From Chara braunii (Eukaryota > Streptophyta > Charophyceae > Charales > Characeae): 30,313 nucleotides of DNA. The notes below the pieces were generated by a model that had not been told where the DNA came from, searched no databases, and was given only the letters and a program-made list of their open reading frames with translations. How positions within the stretch are numbered: the stretch's first letter is position 1; each line of letters begins with the position of its first letter. Shown in pieces: positions 1-8,200 of the stretch. The stretch is taken from NCBI GenBank assembly GCA_003427395.1, contig BFEA01000007.1:97923-128235 (forward strand). Direction: 5' to 3'. Both the position numbers and the translations under genes were made by a program.

Positions 1-13
1 GATTTTGCCTTTG

Positions 14-69
14 TGCAAAATGAGAATGAATCTTGCCCCCTCTCGGGGAAGATTCATTCTCATTTTGCA
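14..69. repeat. Near-perfect hairpin (inverted repeat), 25-base arms
   Basis: The left arm (14-38) and right arm (45-69) are reverse complements over 21 uninterrupted bases plus a terminal CCCC/GGGG. They are separated by one bulged G and a six-base spacer. The lack of divergence is unlike the decayed repeats around it, so it may be a recent inversion-duplication or part of a foldback element. No coding potential is evident. Confidence 0.85.
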
Positions 70-82
70 GTTGTTTCGAGAC

Positions 83-162
83 TGTGTGTGTGTGTGTGTG
101 TGGGTGGGTGGGTGGAGAGAGAGAGAGAGAGAGGGAGAGAGAGAGAGAGAAAAAAAGGGGGG

Positions 163-221
<59 letters not shown>
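83..221. repeat. Compound TG / GGGT / GA microsatellite
   Basis: A (TG)n run passes into GGGT repeats and then into a long (GA)n run, interrupted by an A-run and a G-run near 149-166. Open frames through it (Glu-Arg repeats, or Leu-Ser on the other strand) are products of the simple repeat, not genes. Confidence 0.95.
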
Positions 222-222
<1 letters not shown>

Positions 223-545
223 AGGGTAGAAAAATCCTCTCCCAAGGCCAGGGGAAAGGCCGAGAGTATGAACAATAGCCACTGGGGCGTGCTGGAAAGA
301 TGCTCTGTACCGGTAGGGGCATATTGAAAATGTGTCTGCTGGTTCTCAATGGCTATCCGATATCCGCATACTGGAAGTTTGGGCGAGGTGCCGGTAAGGG
401 CATATGAAACATGTTTCAGGCCCAAACGACACCAGGGGTTTTCTGGAAACATCATCCATTGTCGGAGGGGTGCGACAAGGTAAGTTGGCCGTCAGAGGGG
501 CATGCCGCAAATTAATCAAAATTTCCGGGGCATCTCGAAAAGTTT
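222..545. repeat. Degenerate tandem segment with recurrent GGGGCAT motif
   Basis: The motif CCGGTA(A/G)GGGCATAT with a following GAAAATGTGTC/GAAACATGTTTC appears twice about 81 bases apart (near 310 and 391). Shorter GGGGCAT relics occur near 495 and 526. Bases 405-418 (TGAAACATGTTTCA) form a 14-base palindrome. No gene is seen. Confidence 0.45.
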
Positions 546-559
546 CCCAAAAAAAAAAA

Positions 560-1520
560 AAAAACAGAATTAAAATTAGTGAGTGAGCGAGCAAATTTTT
601 GACACCGCCATCTTTGACAATTTTTTTATTTTTTTTGACACAGTCAAATGCCCTGAAAATTTACAGATGTGCACTTCACATAATAAAAAACTCATCAAAA
701 AAAGTTTAAAAAAATAATAAAACTCTTTAAGGATAACAAAGACTGCTTATACGACGCAGTACAGCACACGCCAAAAGGCAAAAAAAGAAAGTTGTTTCAT
801 CAAAGACATCATTCATTCTCTGAAAGAGAACAAATAGTGAGTGGACGAGCGTGTTTTGACACTCACATCATAAATAACTCACAAAAAACAATTGAAGAAA
901 AACAAACTTATTTTTAGACCCCGAAATAAATTTTGGCCGGGGCCAAACGCCTTTAGGTTTGGACCCCAAACATGACCCCGAGCGCCCGTACGTACGGAGG
1001 TCGACACGGGGATCTCCGTGCGTACAGGTGTTTGGGGTCCCATTCGGGGTCCGAACCGTACAGGCGTTTGAGGTCCCGTTCAGGGTGCGAACTGTACATG
1101 CGTTCGGGGTCCGAAACTCGAAGGTGTTTGGCTCACTCCAATATTATTTCGAGGCCTAAAAATAAGTTGTTTTTTCTGAGTTATTTTTTAAGAGTTCTAT
1201 ATAATGTGAGGTATATATCTATTACATTTGAAGTCATTTTGTTGAGCCAAACAAAAATGAAAAATCGCCAAAGATGGCGGTGTCAAAACGTGCTCGCCCA
1301 CTAACTATTTTGTTCTTTTTCATTTTTTATTTTTTGTTTTCACTTTCTTGTGGGGCCTAAACAATGTAATTTTTTTTTTAACTTTTCAAATCCGTTTTGT
1401 ATCATGTGAAGTACACACTTGTAGATTTTCGGGGCATTTGACTGTGCGAAAGTAGAATTAAAAATGGCCAAAGATGACAGTGTCAAAAATGTGCTCGCTC
1501 ACTCATGAATTTTAATTCTC
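560..1520. mobile_element. Foldback or head-to-head repeat element, copy I
   Basis: The left arm carries motifs 'gtgagtg..cgagc..tttgacaccgccatcttt' at about 578-620 and, degenerate, at 836-866. The right arm carries their reverse complements at about 1262-1302 and 1467-1507. The tip lies near 1006, where GTACGTACGGAG (988-999) pairs with CTCCGTGCGTAC (1014-1025). Around the tip are mirrored TTTGG.CCCC and GGTCC.AAAC blocks. It could be one large foldback element or two related elements inserted head to head. There is no transposase frame, so it is non-autonomous. Confidence 0.65.
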
Positions 1521-1539
1521 TTATCATTTTTCCTTATTT

Positions 1540-1965
1540 TTATTATTAATTTTATTTTTTGTCTTGAATTTTTATTTGCAATATGGCAAGGAATTTGGAT
1601 GTTATAATAAGACAAATATTGTTTTTCTTATTTTTCTTCATAACTTAGTTTTTTTTCAGAGTTTTTTTAATTATGTTTTTTTTTTTTTTTTTTTTTTTCA
1701 CGTTTAGCCTGAACAGGTTCGGCCTTAACAGGGCTCTGGTACGTTTGGGCGTTCGGCCCGTCCCGGACGTTGTTCACGCCGACCACACAAAAAAAAAAAA
1801 AATCAAAAAAAAAAACAAAATTTGAGAAAAACGTGTGTTATGCATAAAAATAAATTAAACAACTTTTGTCTGAGCATTACATCAAAATTCCTTACCAAAT
1901 TTGAAATAAAAATAACATACGAAAAATAAATACTAATAAAAAAATCAGAAAAAATGAAATGAGAA
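1540..1965. mobile_element. Inverted pair of shared internal modules around a GC-rich spacer
   Basis: Bases ~1560-1660 (with 'ggcaaggaatttggatgtta') are the approximate reverse complement of ~1820-1960 (with 'ttccttaccaaatttgaaat'). Between them at 1700-1790 is a GC-rich block with GTTCGG and CGTTTGGGCGTTCGG. The same module recurs at ~26130-26215, ~26655-26750 and ~30160-30260, so it marks a superfamily of elements. Confidence 0.6.
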
Positions 1966-1974
1966 ATCAGCGAA

Positions 1975-2145
1975 TTGAAATTAGTGAGTGTGAAAGCCCG
2001 TTTTCGACACCGCCATCGTTGGCGATTTTTCATTTTTGTTTTGGCATAGCAAAATGCCTTTACAATTTACAAATGTGTACTTCACATAATACAAAACTCA
2101 TGAAAAAAGTATCAAAAAAAATTGTTTTGACCCCGAAATAAATAA
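1975..2145. mobile_element. Left-arm fragment of the foldback family
   Basis: This stretch contains 'ttagtgagtg', the hairpin CGCCATCGTTGGCG (five-base stem), 'aaaatgcctttacaatttac', 'tgtacttcacataata' and 'ttttgaccccgaaata' in the same order as the left arm of copy I. It ends abruptly before the palindrome at 2153. Confidence 0.6.
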
Positions 2146-2152
2146 AGTTGGG

Positions 2153-2238
2153 TAGCACTGCAGTGCTAGCCGGATTAAGTGAGCGGAATATCCAGTGTTA
2201 TCATCTGGCATCCGGTTTATCCGGATTTCTGGATAAAC
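2153..2238. repeat. 16-base palindrome followed by an 8-bp-stem hairpin
   Basis: TAGCACTGCAGTGCTA (2153-2168) is a perfect palindrome. GTTTATCC (2215-2222) and GGATAAAC (2231-2238) form a perfect eight-base stem with an eight-base loop. The 70-base GC-balanced patch containing both is sandwiched between A-rich stretches. No function is assigned. Confidence 0.7.
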
Positions 2239-2349
2239 TGAGAAAAGGGTCAGAGAAACCGAAAAAAAAAAAAAAAAGGTTCGTGTGCAGGGAGGGCAAC
2301 CTGAGTTATTAAACTTGAAGGTTTTTTGCCCAAAACAGTTTGTTGGTCA

Positions 2350-2575
2350 ATCCGCCTCTTTTTCACCTCCTCCCTCCCTCTTCTCCTCGTCCTCGTCCAT
2401 CTCTTTTTCGTCGTCCTCCCTCTCGTTCTCCTCCTCATCCTCCTCCCCATCCTCCTCTTGTTTGTCCTCCACCTTCTCGCCATCCTCCTCCTCCGGTTCT
2501 TCATCCTCCACCTTCTGGCCATCCACCTCCTCCTCTTCCTCCTCCTCATCGTCGACGAACGATTTGCAAGTCTTT
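2350..2575 (-). repeat. Polypyrimidine (top strand) minisatellite with open acidic frame on the minus strand
   Basis: The top strand is CCTCCT/TCCTC-rich. On the minus strand one frame stays open from about 2605 to 2358 and encodes a short leader (GLVAIKTCKSFVDDE) followed by Glu/Asp repeats such as EEEVDGQKVEDEE, ending at a TGA. A related leader (GLVVIQTCKLFVEED) heads the second copy at 2830-3090, where the acidic frame is broken by two TAGs. Recurrence and decay point to a repeated element, not a conserved gene. Purine asymmetry alone suppresses stop codons. Confidence 0.6.
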
Positions 2576-2592
2576 ATCGCAACTAGCCCCCT

Positions 2593-2760
2593 GAACCTTT
2601 TTTTTTTTTAATCAATCAATCAATTAAAAAAACGAAAAAAATCCCAATCGAATCAGTCGATTCGATTAGATCTTAAATCTTGATATTGATCAAGATCCAA
2701 TCGAATCGACTGAATCGATTTTTTTTTTTTTGATTTTTTTAATTAATTGATTGATTAATA
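2593..2760. repeat. GATTCGAT foldback core I
   Basis: Left arm ~2644-2685 and right arm ~2688-2722 are complementary over most of their length (core AATCGAATC.GTCGATTCGATT against its reverse complement). They are flanked by AATC repeats on the left and GATT repeats on the right, so symmetry extends beyond the core. Two further cores occur at 3330-3376 and 5176-5262. Confidence 0.75.
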
Positions 2761-2829
2761 AAAAAGAAAAAAGGATTCGGGAGTTGGGCAGCGGGTGAGG
2801 ATGGTCGAGGAAAGAATGCCCGCTCCCAC

Positions 2830-3060
2830 TCCCCTCACTCGGCGCCCTCCTATCGTGACCCCCCTTTCGCCTCATCCTCCTCCCTCCAACTCTCCTAATC
2901 CTCCTCCGAGTCTCTCTCCTCCTCGTCCTCGTCTGCCTTTTCTTCGTCGTCCTTCCTCCCGTCCTCATCCTCCTCCTCCTCCTCCTTGTCTTCGTCCTCC
3001 TCCTCGCCATCCTACTCCTCCTACTCCTCCTCCTCTCTCTCATCCTCTTCGACGAACAAT
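2830..3060 (-). repeat. Second polypyrimidine minisatellite with broken acidic frame
   Basis: This is a paralogue of the 2350-2575 block in the same orientation. It has the same minus-strand leader (ending TCK.FVE) and Asp/Glu-rich tail, but with in-frame TAG codons and different spacing. It is best read as a decayed low-complexity repeat. Confidence 0.6.
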
Positions 3061-3157
3061 TTGCAAGTCTGTATCACAACCAGCCCACCGAAACCCTTAT
3101 TTTTTTTCGATCTTGGTTAGCAGTTATGGTACAGTTCTCGATTACAACCCTAGGGCC

Positions 3158-3159
3158 TA

Positions 3160-3221
<62 letters not shown>

Positions 3222-3226
3222 CCAAC

Positions 3227-3259
<33 letters not shown>

Positions 3260-3260
3260 G

Positions 3261-3302
<42 letters not shown>

Positions 3303-3305
3303 CCA
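3158..3305. repeat. (AATC)n tetranucleotide array
   Basis: About 36 AATC units occur with a few AACC variants and one GAATC interruption. The array lies directly left of foldback core II, as (AATC)n does for cores I and III. Ile-Asn-Gln-Ser frames are artefacts of the repeat. Confidence 0.97.
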
Positions 3306-3329
3306 ATTAAAAAACCCGAAGAAAAATAT

Positions 3330-3376
3330 CCAATCGAATCAGTCGATTCGATGGGATCTTGATCCAATCGAATCGA
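3330..3376. repeat. GATTCGAT foldback core II
   Basis: The left arm (AATCGAATCAGTCGATTCGA...GGGATC) and right arm (GATCCAATCGAATCGAC) pair across a two-base tip. The core is shorter than at 2644-2722, with the same sequence family and order. Confidence 0.7.
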
Positions 3377-3378
3377 CA

Positions 3379-3422
3379 TTTTTTTTTTTTTTTTTTTTTT
3401 TTNTTTTTTTTTTTTTTTTTTT
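3379..3422. repeat. Poly(T) tract with one ambiguous base
   Basis: About 43 T residues contain a single N at 3403. The ambiguity falls in the one homopolymer long enough to defeat base-calling, so it is probably technical. Confidence 0.9.
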
Positions 3423-3745
3423 CAGCCACGGCGCGGCACACGACCAGAAAAAAAAAAGAAAAGAAAAGAAAGAAAAGAAAGAAAGAAAGAAACGGCCATG
3501 TGCCTGACTGAACTGCTAGAAAAGGCCAGCCCGAGTTTCAACTGCAATTGTTCAACTGCAATTGAAACTTGGGCCCTGTCTAAACTGCGAAAATGCAGTT
3601 CGAAATGCAATTGCAAACAGTAACCCTCACTGCGCCGTAGTTATTTCTTTTTTTTTTCTGCCTATTCCAACTCCTTTCTTTCGAGATGCGGTTGGCGCTT
3701 TTAGTTTCTATGAAGCATAGTTGGCCCCCCAAGCCCAATGTATCA

Positions 3746-3765
3746 CCCGCGGTCATGACCGCGGG
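3746..3765. repeat. Perfect 20-base GC-rich palindrome
   Basis: CCCGCGGTCATGACCGCGGG equals its own reverse complement with no spacer. A partial echo (GGTTGGGATCATGACC ... GGCCAACC) follows at 3782-3809. It could be a cruciform tip or the end of an inverted-repeat element. Confidence 0.9.
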
Positions 3766-4149
3766 GCCATGGAACGCATGCGGTTGGGATCATGACCACC
3801 GGGGCCAACCGTGTGCGGTCGAGTGCGGCCGCAAAACCCGGATATTTTTAATTCCTAGAAGAATAGGCCAAAAAAAAAGAAAAAGAAATAACTGCGCGGA
3901 CAACTGCTGCACAGTTCCGAATTCGCAGGAAGGAATAACAACAGGGCACTGCGGTTGTGGGCCGAGGGAGGGCAGTTAGAAAACTGCAAAAACAGATTCT
4001 GAACTGTTACAGCTTTGTGCACTTCTAGCCATTGGAAGAATTCGGAACTGGCAAAATCAGGCGGCCACTTGTGTTTTGTATTTATTTATTAATTTATTTT
4101 CCTTGCCTGAGACTTTTTTGTTTTTTTTGTTTTTTCTGCGCCTGCTCAT

Positions 4150-4292
4150 GCCACGGCCGGGCTGTCTAGGCCACACCCGTACCTGGGCCATGGCCGAGAT
4201 CTCTTGGCCACGCCCATGGCTGGGCCACAGACGAGATGTCTAGACCACCGCCGAGGTGTTTAGGCCACGGCGGAGATGCCGAGGCCACACCC
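4150..4292. repeat. GGCCAC-based degenerate minisatellite
   Basis: Units of roughly 25-40 bases each begin with a (G)CCAC(G/A)CC-like block and end with GAG(A/G)TGT(C/T)TAGG or a variant. About five units are recognisable. The stretch is GC-rich inside AT-rich surroundings. Confidence 0.6.
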
Positions 4293-4545
4293 CCAGGGAA
4301 ACGAGCCAAAAACGGGAAGGCCTGCTACTGGTAACTGCTCCCAGGCCAGGCCACGGGAAAAAGAGCGGTACCACAACCGCCACCTCCTGTTTTTTCCAAT
4401 TATTAAACCGGGAGGCCGTCGAACGCATGATTTACTGTTTTTCTTGCAGTTTCTAACTGGTCTTCGCCCACACTTGCAGTGGACTGTTATTTCTGCGAAT
4501 TCTGAACTGTGCAGCGGTCACAGGTGCAGTTGTCTCCAATAAAAA

Positions 4546-4870
4546 ATGTGGGGTTGAAGGGTTTGAAAATCCCTACATCCCCGTATTTGTTTTTTTGGAT
4601 TTTGACGTTTTTTGTTATTTTTAAAAAAATAGAAAATGAAAAAACAAGTATTGTAATAATTTAAAAAAACATAATAAAAGAAGGGATTTTTTTCATTTTT
4701 TTCTGATTGCTGGTGGGATAAACACGGTGCACATGTTTATTTGCTTCTTTTTTTCACTGACATATGCAAATGTAAAAGGAAAAAACTTGAAAAAAGATAA
4801 TTAAAAAAAAAAGAAGCCAAAGCCGTTCTCCTTTTTTTTTTCATCTTTTTTGAGTTTTTGACAGACACAC
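4546..4870. other. AT-rich stretch with no recognised feature
   Basis: Homopolymeric A and T runs predominate. No open frame of interest, RNA signature or clear repeat unit is visible until the GATT array begins at about 4874. Confidence 0.6.
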
Positions 4871-4873
4871 ATA

Positions 4874-4874
4874 C

Positions 4875-4921
<47 letters not shown>

Positions 4922-4954
4922 CTGTGATTGGCTGGTTGACTGTGATTGGTTGAT

Positions 4955-4997
<43 letters not shown>

Positions 4998-5063
4998 CTG
5001 CTTGATTGATTGATAAAAAAAATAAAAAGAAAGGATTCGGAGGCTGGTAGCCGGTTAGGATGG

Positions 5064-5131
<68 letters not shown>

Positions 5132-5158
5132 CCAATCAATCAATCAATTAATCAATCA
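4874..5158. repeat. Facing tetranucleotide arrays: (GATT)n then (AATC)n
   Basis: (GATT)n spans about 4874-5012 with a few interruptions. After a 50-base spacer containing 'ggattcggaggctggtagcc', the complementary (AATC)n spans about 5064-5158. The two arrays form a very long potential hairpin. The spacer resembles 2773-2812, so it belongs to the same repeat family. Confidence 0.9.
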
Positions 5159-5175
5159 AAAAAAAAAAAAAAAAC

Positions 5176-5262
5176 TAGTATTCAATCGAATCAATCGATT
5201 TCATTGGATCTTGATTTCAAAATCAAGATCCGACGCAATCGATTGATTTGATTGAATACTGG
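5176..5262. repeat. GATTCGAT foldback core III (long palindrome)
   Basis: The left arm 5176-5218 and right arm 5220-5262 are complementary over about 43 positions with only a few mismatches, centred near 5219. Ends read CTAGTATTCAATC and GATTGAATACTGG. It is flanked by (AATC)n to the left and (GATT)n at 5281-5300 to the right. This is the best-preserved of the three cores. Confidence 0.85.
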
Positions 5263-5354
5263 TTTTTCGTTTTTTTTATTTATTGATTGATTGATTGATT
5301 TAAGAAAAAAAAACAAAGGGTGAGGGGGATGGGAGCCGGGTGAGCGGGATCGAG

Positions 5355-6130
5355 GCGAGCCTCCACAAAGTCGAGGAGGAGAAGGAGGAGAAGAGGGAGG
5401 AGAAGGAGGAGGAGGAGGAGGAAGAAGAGGAGGAGGGAGGAGAGCACGCCGACGATGAGGAGGACGGGGAGGAGGAGGAGGAAGAAGAGGAGGACGAGAA
5501 GGAAGACGAGGAGGAAAGGGCCAACGCCAATGAGGAGGGAGGAAATCACGACGACGATGAGGAGGAGGGGGAGGAGGAGGGGAGGAGGGGGAAGAAGAAG
5601 AAGGAGAAGACGACAACGAGAAGTAGGAAGAGGAGGACGAGGAGGAGGAAGAAGAGGACAAGGAGGAGTGAGGAGAGCACTACGACGATGAGGAAGAAGG
5701 GGAGGAGGAGGGGCAGGAAGAGAAGGAAGACGAATAGGAAAGGGCCGACGCCGACGAGGAGGGAGAAGAGCATGACGACGATGAGGAGGAGGGGGAGGAG
5801 GAGAAGGAGGGGGAGGAGGAAGAAGAAGAAGAAGTAGAAGACGAGGAGGTGGAGGAGGACGAGGAGGACGAGAAGGAGGAAGAAGTGGACGAGGAGGGAG
5901 GAGAGCACGGCGACGATGAGGAGCAACGGGAGGAGGAGGAGGGCGAAGAGGAGGAAGACGCGGAGGAAAGGGCCAAGGCCGACGAGGAGGGAGGAGAGCA
6001 CGACGACGATGAGGAGAAGGGGGAGGAGGAGGAGGAAGAGGAGGGAGATGAGAGGAGGAAGAGGCGGCGGAGGTGGACTGGGGTTAAGGGGGAGGCCGGG
6101 CACCACCTGGAGGAGGAGGAGGAGGTTTTC
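5355..6130 (+). repeat. Polypurine GAGGAG minisatellite with ~225-base higher-order unit
   Basis: Nearly 780 bases are almost pure purine on the top strand. A longer unit beginning GGAAAGGGCC(A/G)A recurs at about 5513, 5736 and 5965. In one reading frame each unit can encode a similar acidic peptide, EERA.A.EEG..HDDDEE.GEEE, but the middle copy is out of frame with the others. No initiation context or non-repetitive domain is present, so this is treated as a low-complexity repeat. Long mirror-like polypurine tracts can form triplex DNA. Confidence 0.75.
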
Positions 6131-6640
6131 GTCGAAGAAGTTCAAGGCCGGCGACGATGACTCCAACACCAAAGCAGCGGGGAGGCGGGGCAGTTGTCCA
6201 TCAGTGCTAAAGCAAAGGGGGGGGGAGCAACGTGTAGCGCGGCAACGGGGCAGCGGGCCGTTGGTGGGGAGGGATGGGGGGCAGGCCACTACACTGCGCG
6301 TAGCACGAAACCGGGGCTGCGCGATTTCAAAAAAAAAACAAAGCCCGATCTGGGTCGTCGATCGTCGTCGATCAATGGTCCAAATCGGAATTTTTTTTTT
6401 TCAAAACCGGTCGACCGCCTTCACAATCTGAAAGTGGGACGGTGTTCAGGCTGCCACCCTATACCCCACCACACCCCAGATGCGATTTCCGAGCCTTGAG
6501 CATACTTTGCGCAGGTCCCGGAAAATGTATTTCCCATAATATTCGGGGCCTTTTTTACGGCCGGATGAACCGGATTATTGGAGGTCCGCCAGATTCTCGA
6601 AAATTCTACTTAGAAATAAAGTGAAAACAAAAAGTAAAAA
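6131..6640. other. Unassigned transition region
   Basis: The region starts GC-rich and becomes mixed, with a duplicated 'gtcgtcgatc' near 6354-6372. Around 6530-6600 ('ttcccataatattcggggcc') it faintly resembles the 500-545 sequence beside foldback copy I, so it may be an outer arm of copy II. No gene is visible. Confidence 0.35.
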
Positions 6641-7328
6641 GTGAAAAAAAATGAAATAGTGAGTGGCCGAGCACGTTTCGACACCTTCATCTTTGGAGAT
6701 TTGTAATGTTTTTTTGGATAAGCAAAATGACTTCAAAATTTATAGGTATGTACCTCACATCATAGAGAACTCTTAAGAAATCATCAGAAAGATTTGGCGT
6801 GAGCCAAACCCCTTCAGGTTCAGACCCCTAACGTTCGAACGTACACAAGTCCGTCCGCGGGCCTACATACGTACGGGTTTGTTAAACTGTATATATATAT
6901 ATATATATACACAGTTGCCATGCCGAACGTTCGAGGGCCCCCGGGCAGACCCCTGAACGTTTGGGCGTTCGGGGCTCGAACCTAAAGGGGTTCGGTCCCC
7001 GCAAAAACATATTTCGGGGCCTAAACATTTTTTATTTTTATTTTTTTTTGTGACATGTTGTACACGCATATAAAATTTTACGGTATTTTATTGAGCCAAA
7101 AAAAAAAAAAAATTGTCAAAGATGACGGTGTTCAAAGGTGCTCGGCTACTTAGGTTTTTTTTTTCTTCACTTTTTACTTTTTTTGTGGTTTTATTTTGAT
7201 GCCTCAAATATGTTATTATTTTTTGAAACTTTTTGCATGAGTTTTGTAGCATGTGAAGCACACATATGTAAAGTTGCAGGGCATTTGGCTATGCCAAAAT
7301 AAATTAAAAACCTCCAAAGATGGCGGTC
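6640..7328. mobile_element. Foldback or head-to-head repeat element, copy II, right arm truncated
   Basis: The left arm (6655-6870) has 'tagtgagtggccgagcacg', a degenerate CATCTTTGG motif and 'gagccaaaccccttcaggtt'. The right arm (6905-7328) carries the reverse complements, including 'aacctaaaggggttcgg', 'caaagatgacggtg' and 'gtgctcgg'. A (TA)n tract at 6891-6910 sits at the tip between short inverted AACTG/CAGTT. A second arm motif at 7313-7327 (CCAAAGATGGCGG) stops abruptly at 7328, where unrelated sequence begins. Confidence 0.7.
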
Positions 7329-8200
7329 TACCCACCTTTCCCCAGTTCATCCCCCTTATCTGGATTCAAACAACATAAACAATAAAAATAGATGAACTTC
7401 CTAGATGCAACTTCTTTACTTAATTTGAGTTAAATCCAAAAAGAAACAGAGATTCATAAGGCCACATGCATACATAGCATACAAATACAAGGATGCTGTA
7501 CTTTAGTGGGTTTACACATGAATAACTTGACGAATTGCTATACATGAAAGTTCCCTGCCCGAGAACCTTGCATAGGTTCCGACAGAGTTCCCACAATCGG
7601 TGGGTAGATCTCCCAGAAGGCCTTGATGCAGTCCTACGGGTTTCCAATTTCCCCCTGCCGCCTCCTCTCCGAACCACAGACGAGAATAAGAAGGGTAGAA
7701 AAAAGGGTTTCAAACTCTTTAAATATAAGAAAGGGCCAACTCAACTTGTATGAGAGGGTCTTGGTCTCTTAGAGCGTGTGTGGGCTTCGCAATAGTGGCC
7801 AAAAACGCAGTAAGGCAGTTAACCCTCGATTAAAATGCCGAGTAATGACCCTCTGACTAACCTTCAAGCCGCAACAATGACGCCCTCCTTACAGAGCCTA
7901 ACCACTCCCTTAAGTCGTGATGTCGCTTCCTCTAACCAAACAACAGTCACACAGCCTAGATAGTCTGCATTGGAATAGAGCACACCCCCTGTGCTTTATT
8001 CGAGATGCAGGCAAAACGGAGCAGAAACTTCACAAAACATTGCACGCACAGCAACCGTGCGCAACAATAGAGCACCGTGGCAATGCACAAAGTTAAACGC
8101 AGTAAGTTAATAACATCACACAATAAGGTTAAGCGGCTAAGTTGACTAACATTGCAGACGCACACAACAAAGCTCAGCAAAGTGCACAACAAGTGCACTG
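7329..8200. mobile_element. Diverged long direct repeat, left copy (candidate LTR)
   Basis: Similarity to 15122-15700 in the same orientation starts at 'ccacctttccccagttcat' immediately after the foldback copy II breakpoint. It is clearest at 7545-7615 ('agttccctgcc', 'tcccacaatcggtgggt') and continues through 'aagaagggtagaa' and 'atagtggccaaa'. The two repeats are about 7.8 kb apart. Spacing, same orientation and insertion into an older repeat fit an LTR retrotransposon. No PBS, PPT or TG...CA ends could be fixed, so the right limit is approximate. Confidence 0.45.

Larger units (their letters stand above)
3430..4545. mobile_element. AACTGC/GCAGTT-rich element with inverted ends
   Basis: AACTGC or GCAGTT recurs at least ten times, concentrated at both ends (about 3510-3625 and 4435-4535) and near 3890-3985. 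A hairpin with 12-base arms lies at 3530-3541 and 3562-3573. GC-rich palindromes and a GGCCAC minisatellite occupy the middle. The concentration at both ends suggests a large inverted-repeat element. No transposase or other credible protein frame is seen, and the boundaries are approximate. Confidence 0.4.

Noticed and set aside
13-455. Open frames with Arg-Glu or Leu-Ser repeats
   Set aside because: They are translations of the GA microsatellite, with no unique domain.
3126-5251. Frames of Ser-Ile-Asn-Gln repeats on both strands
   Set aside because: They result from (AATC)n/(GATT)n arrays, which lack stops in several frames.
5191-6289. Long Ser/Pro, Leu/Val or Arg/Lys-rich frames, including one of 247 codons
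   Set aside because: Polypurine composition removes stop codons in most frames; none has unique sequence or a credible start.
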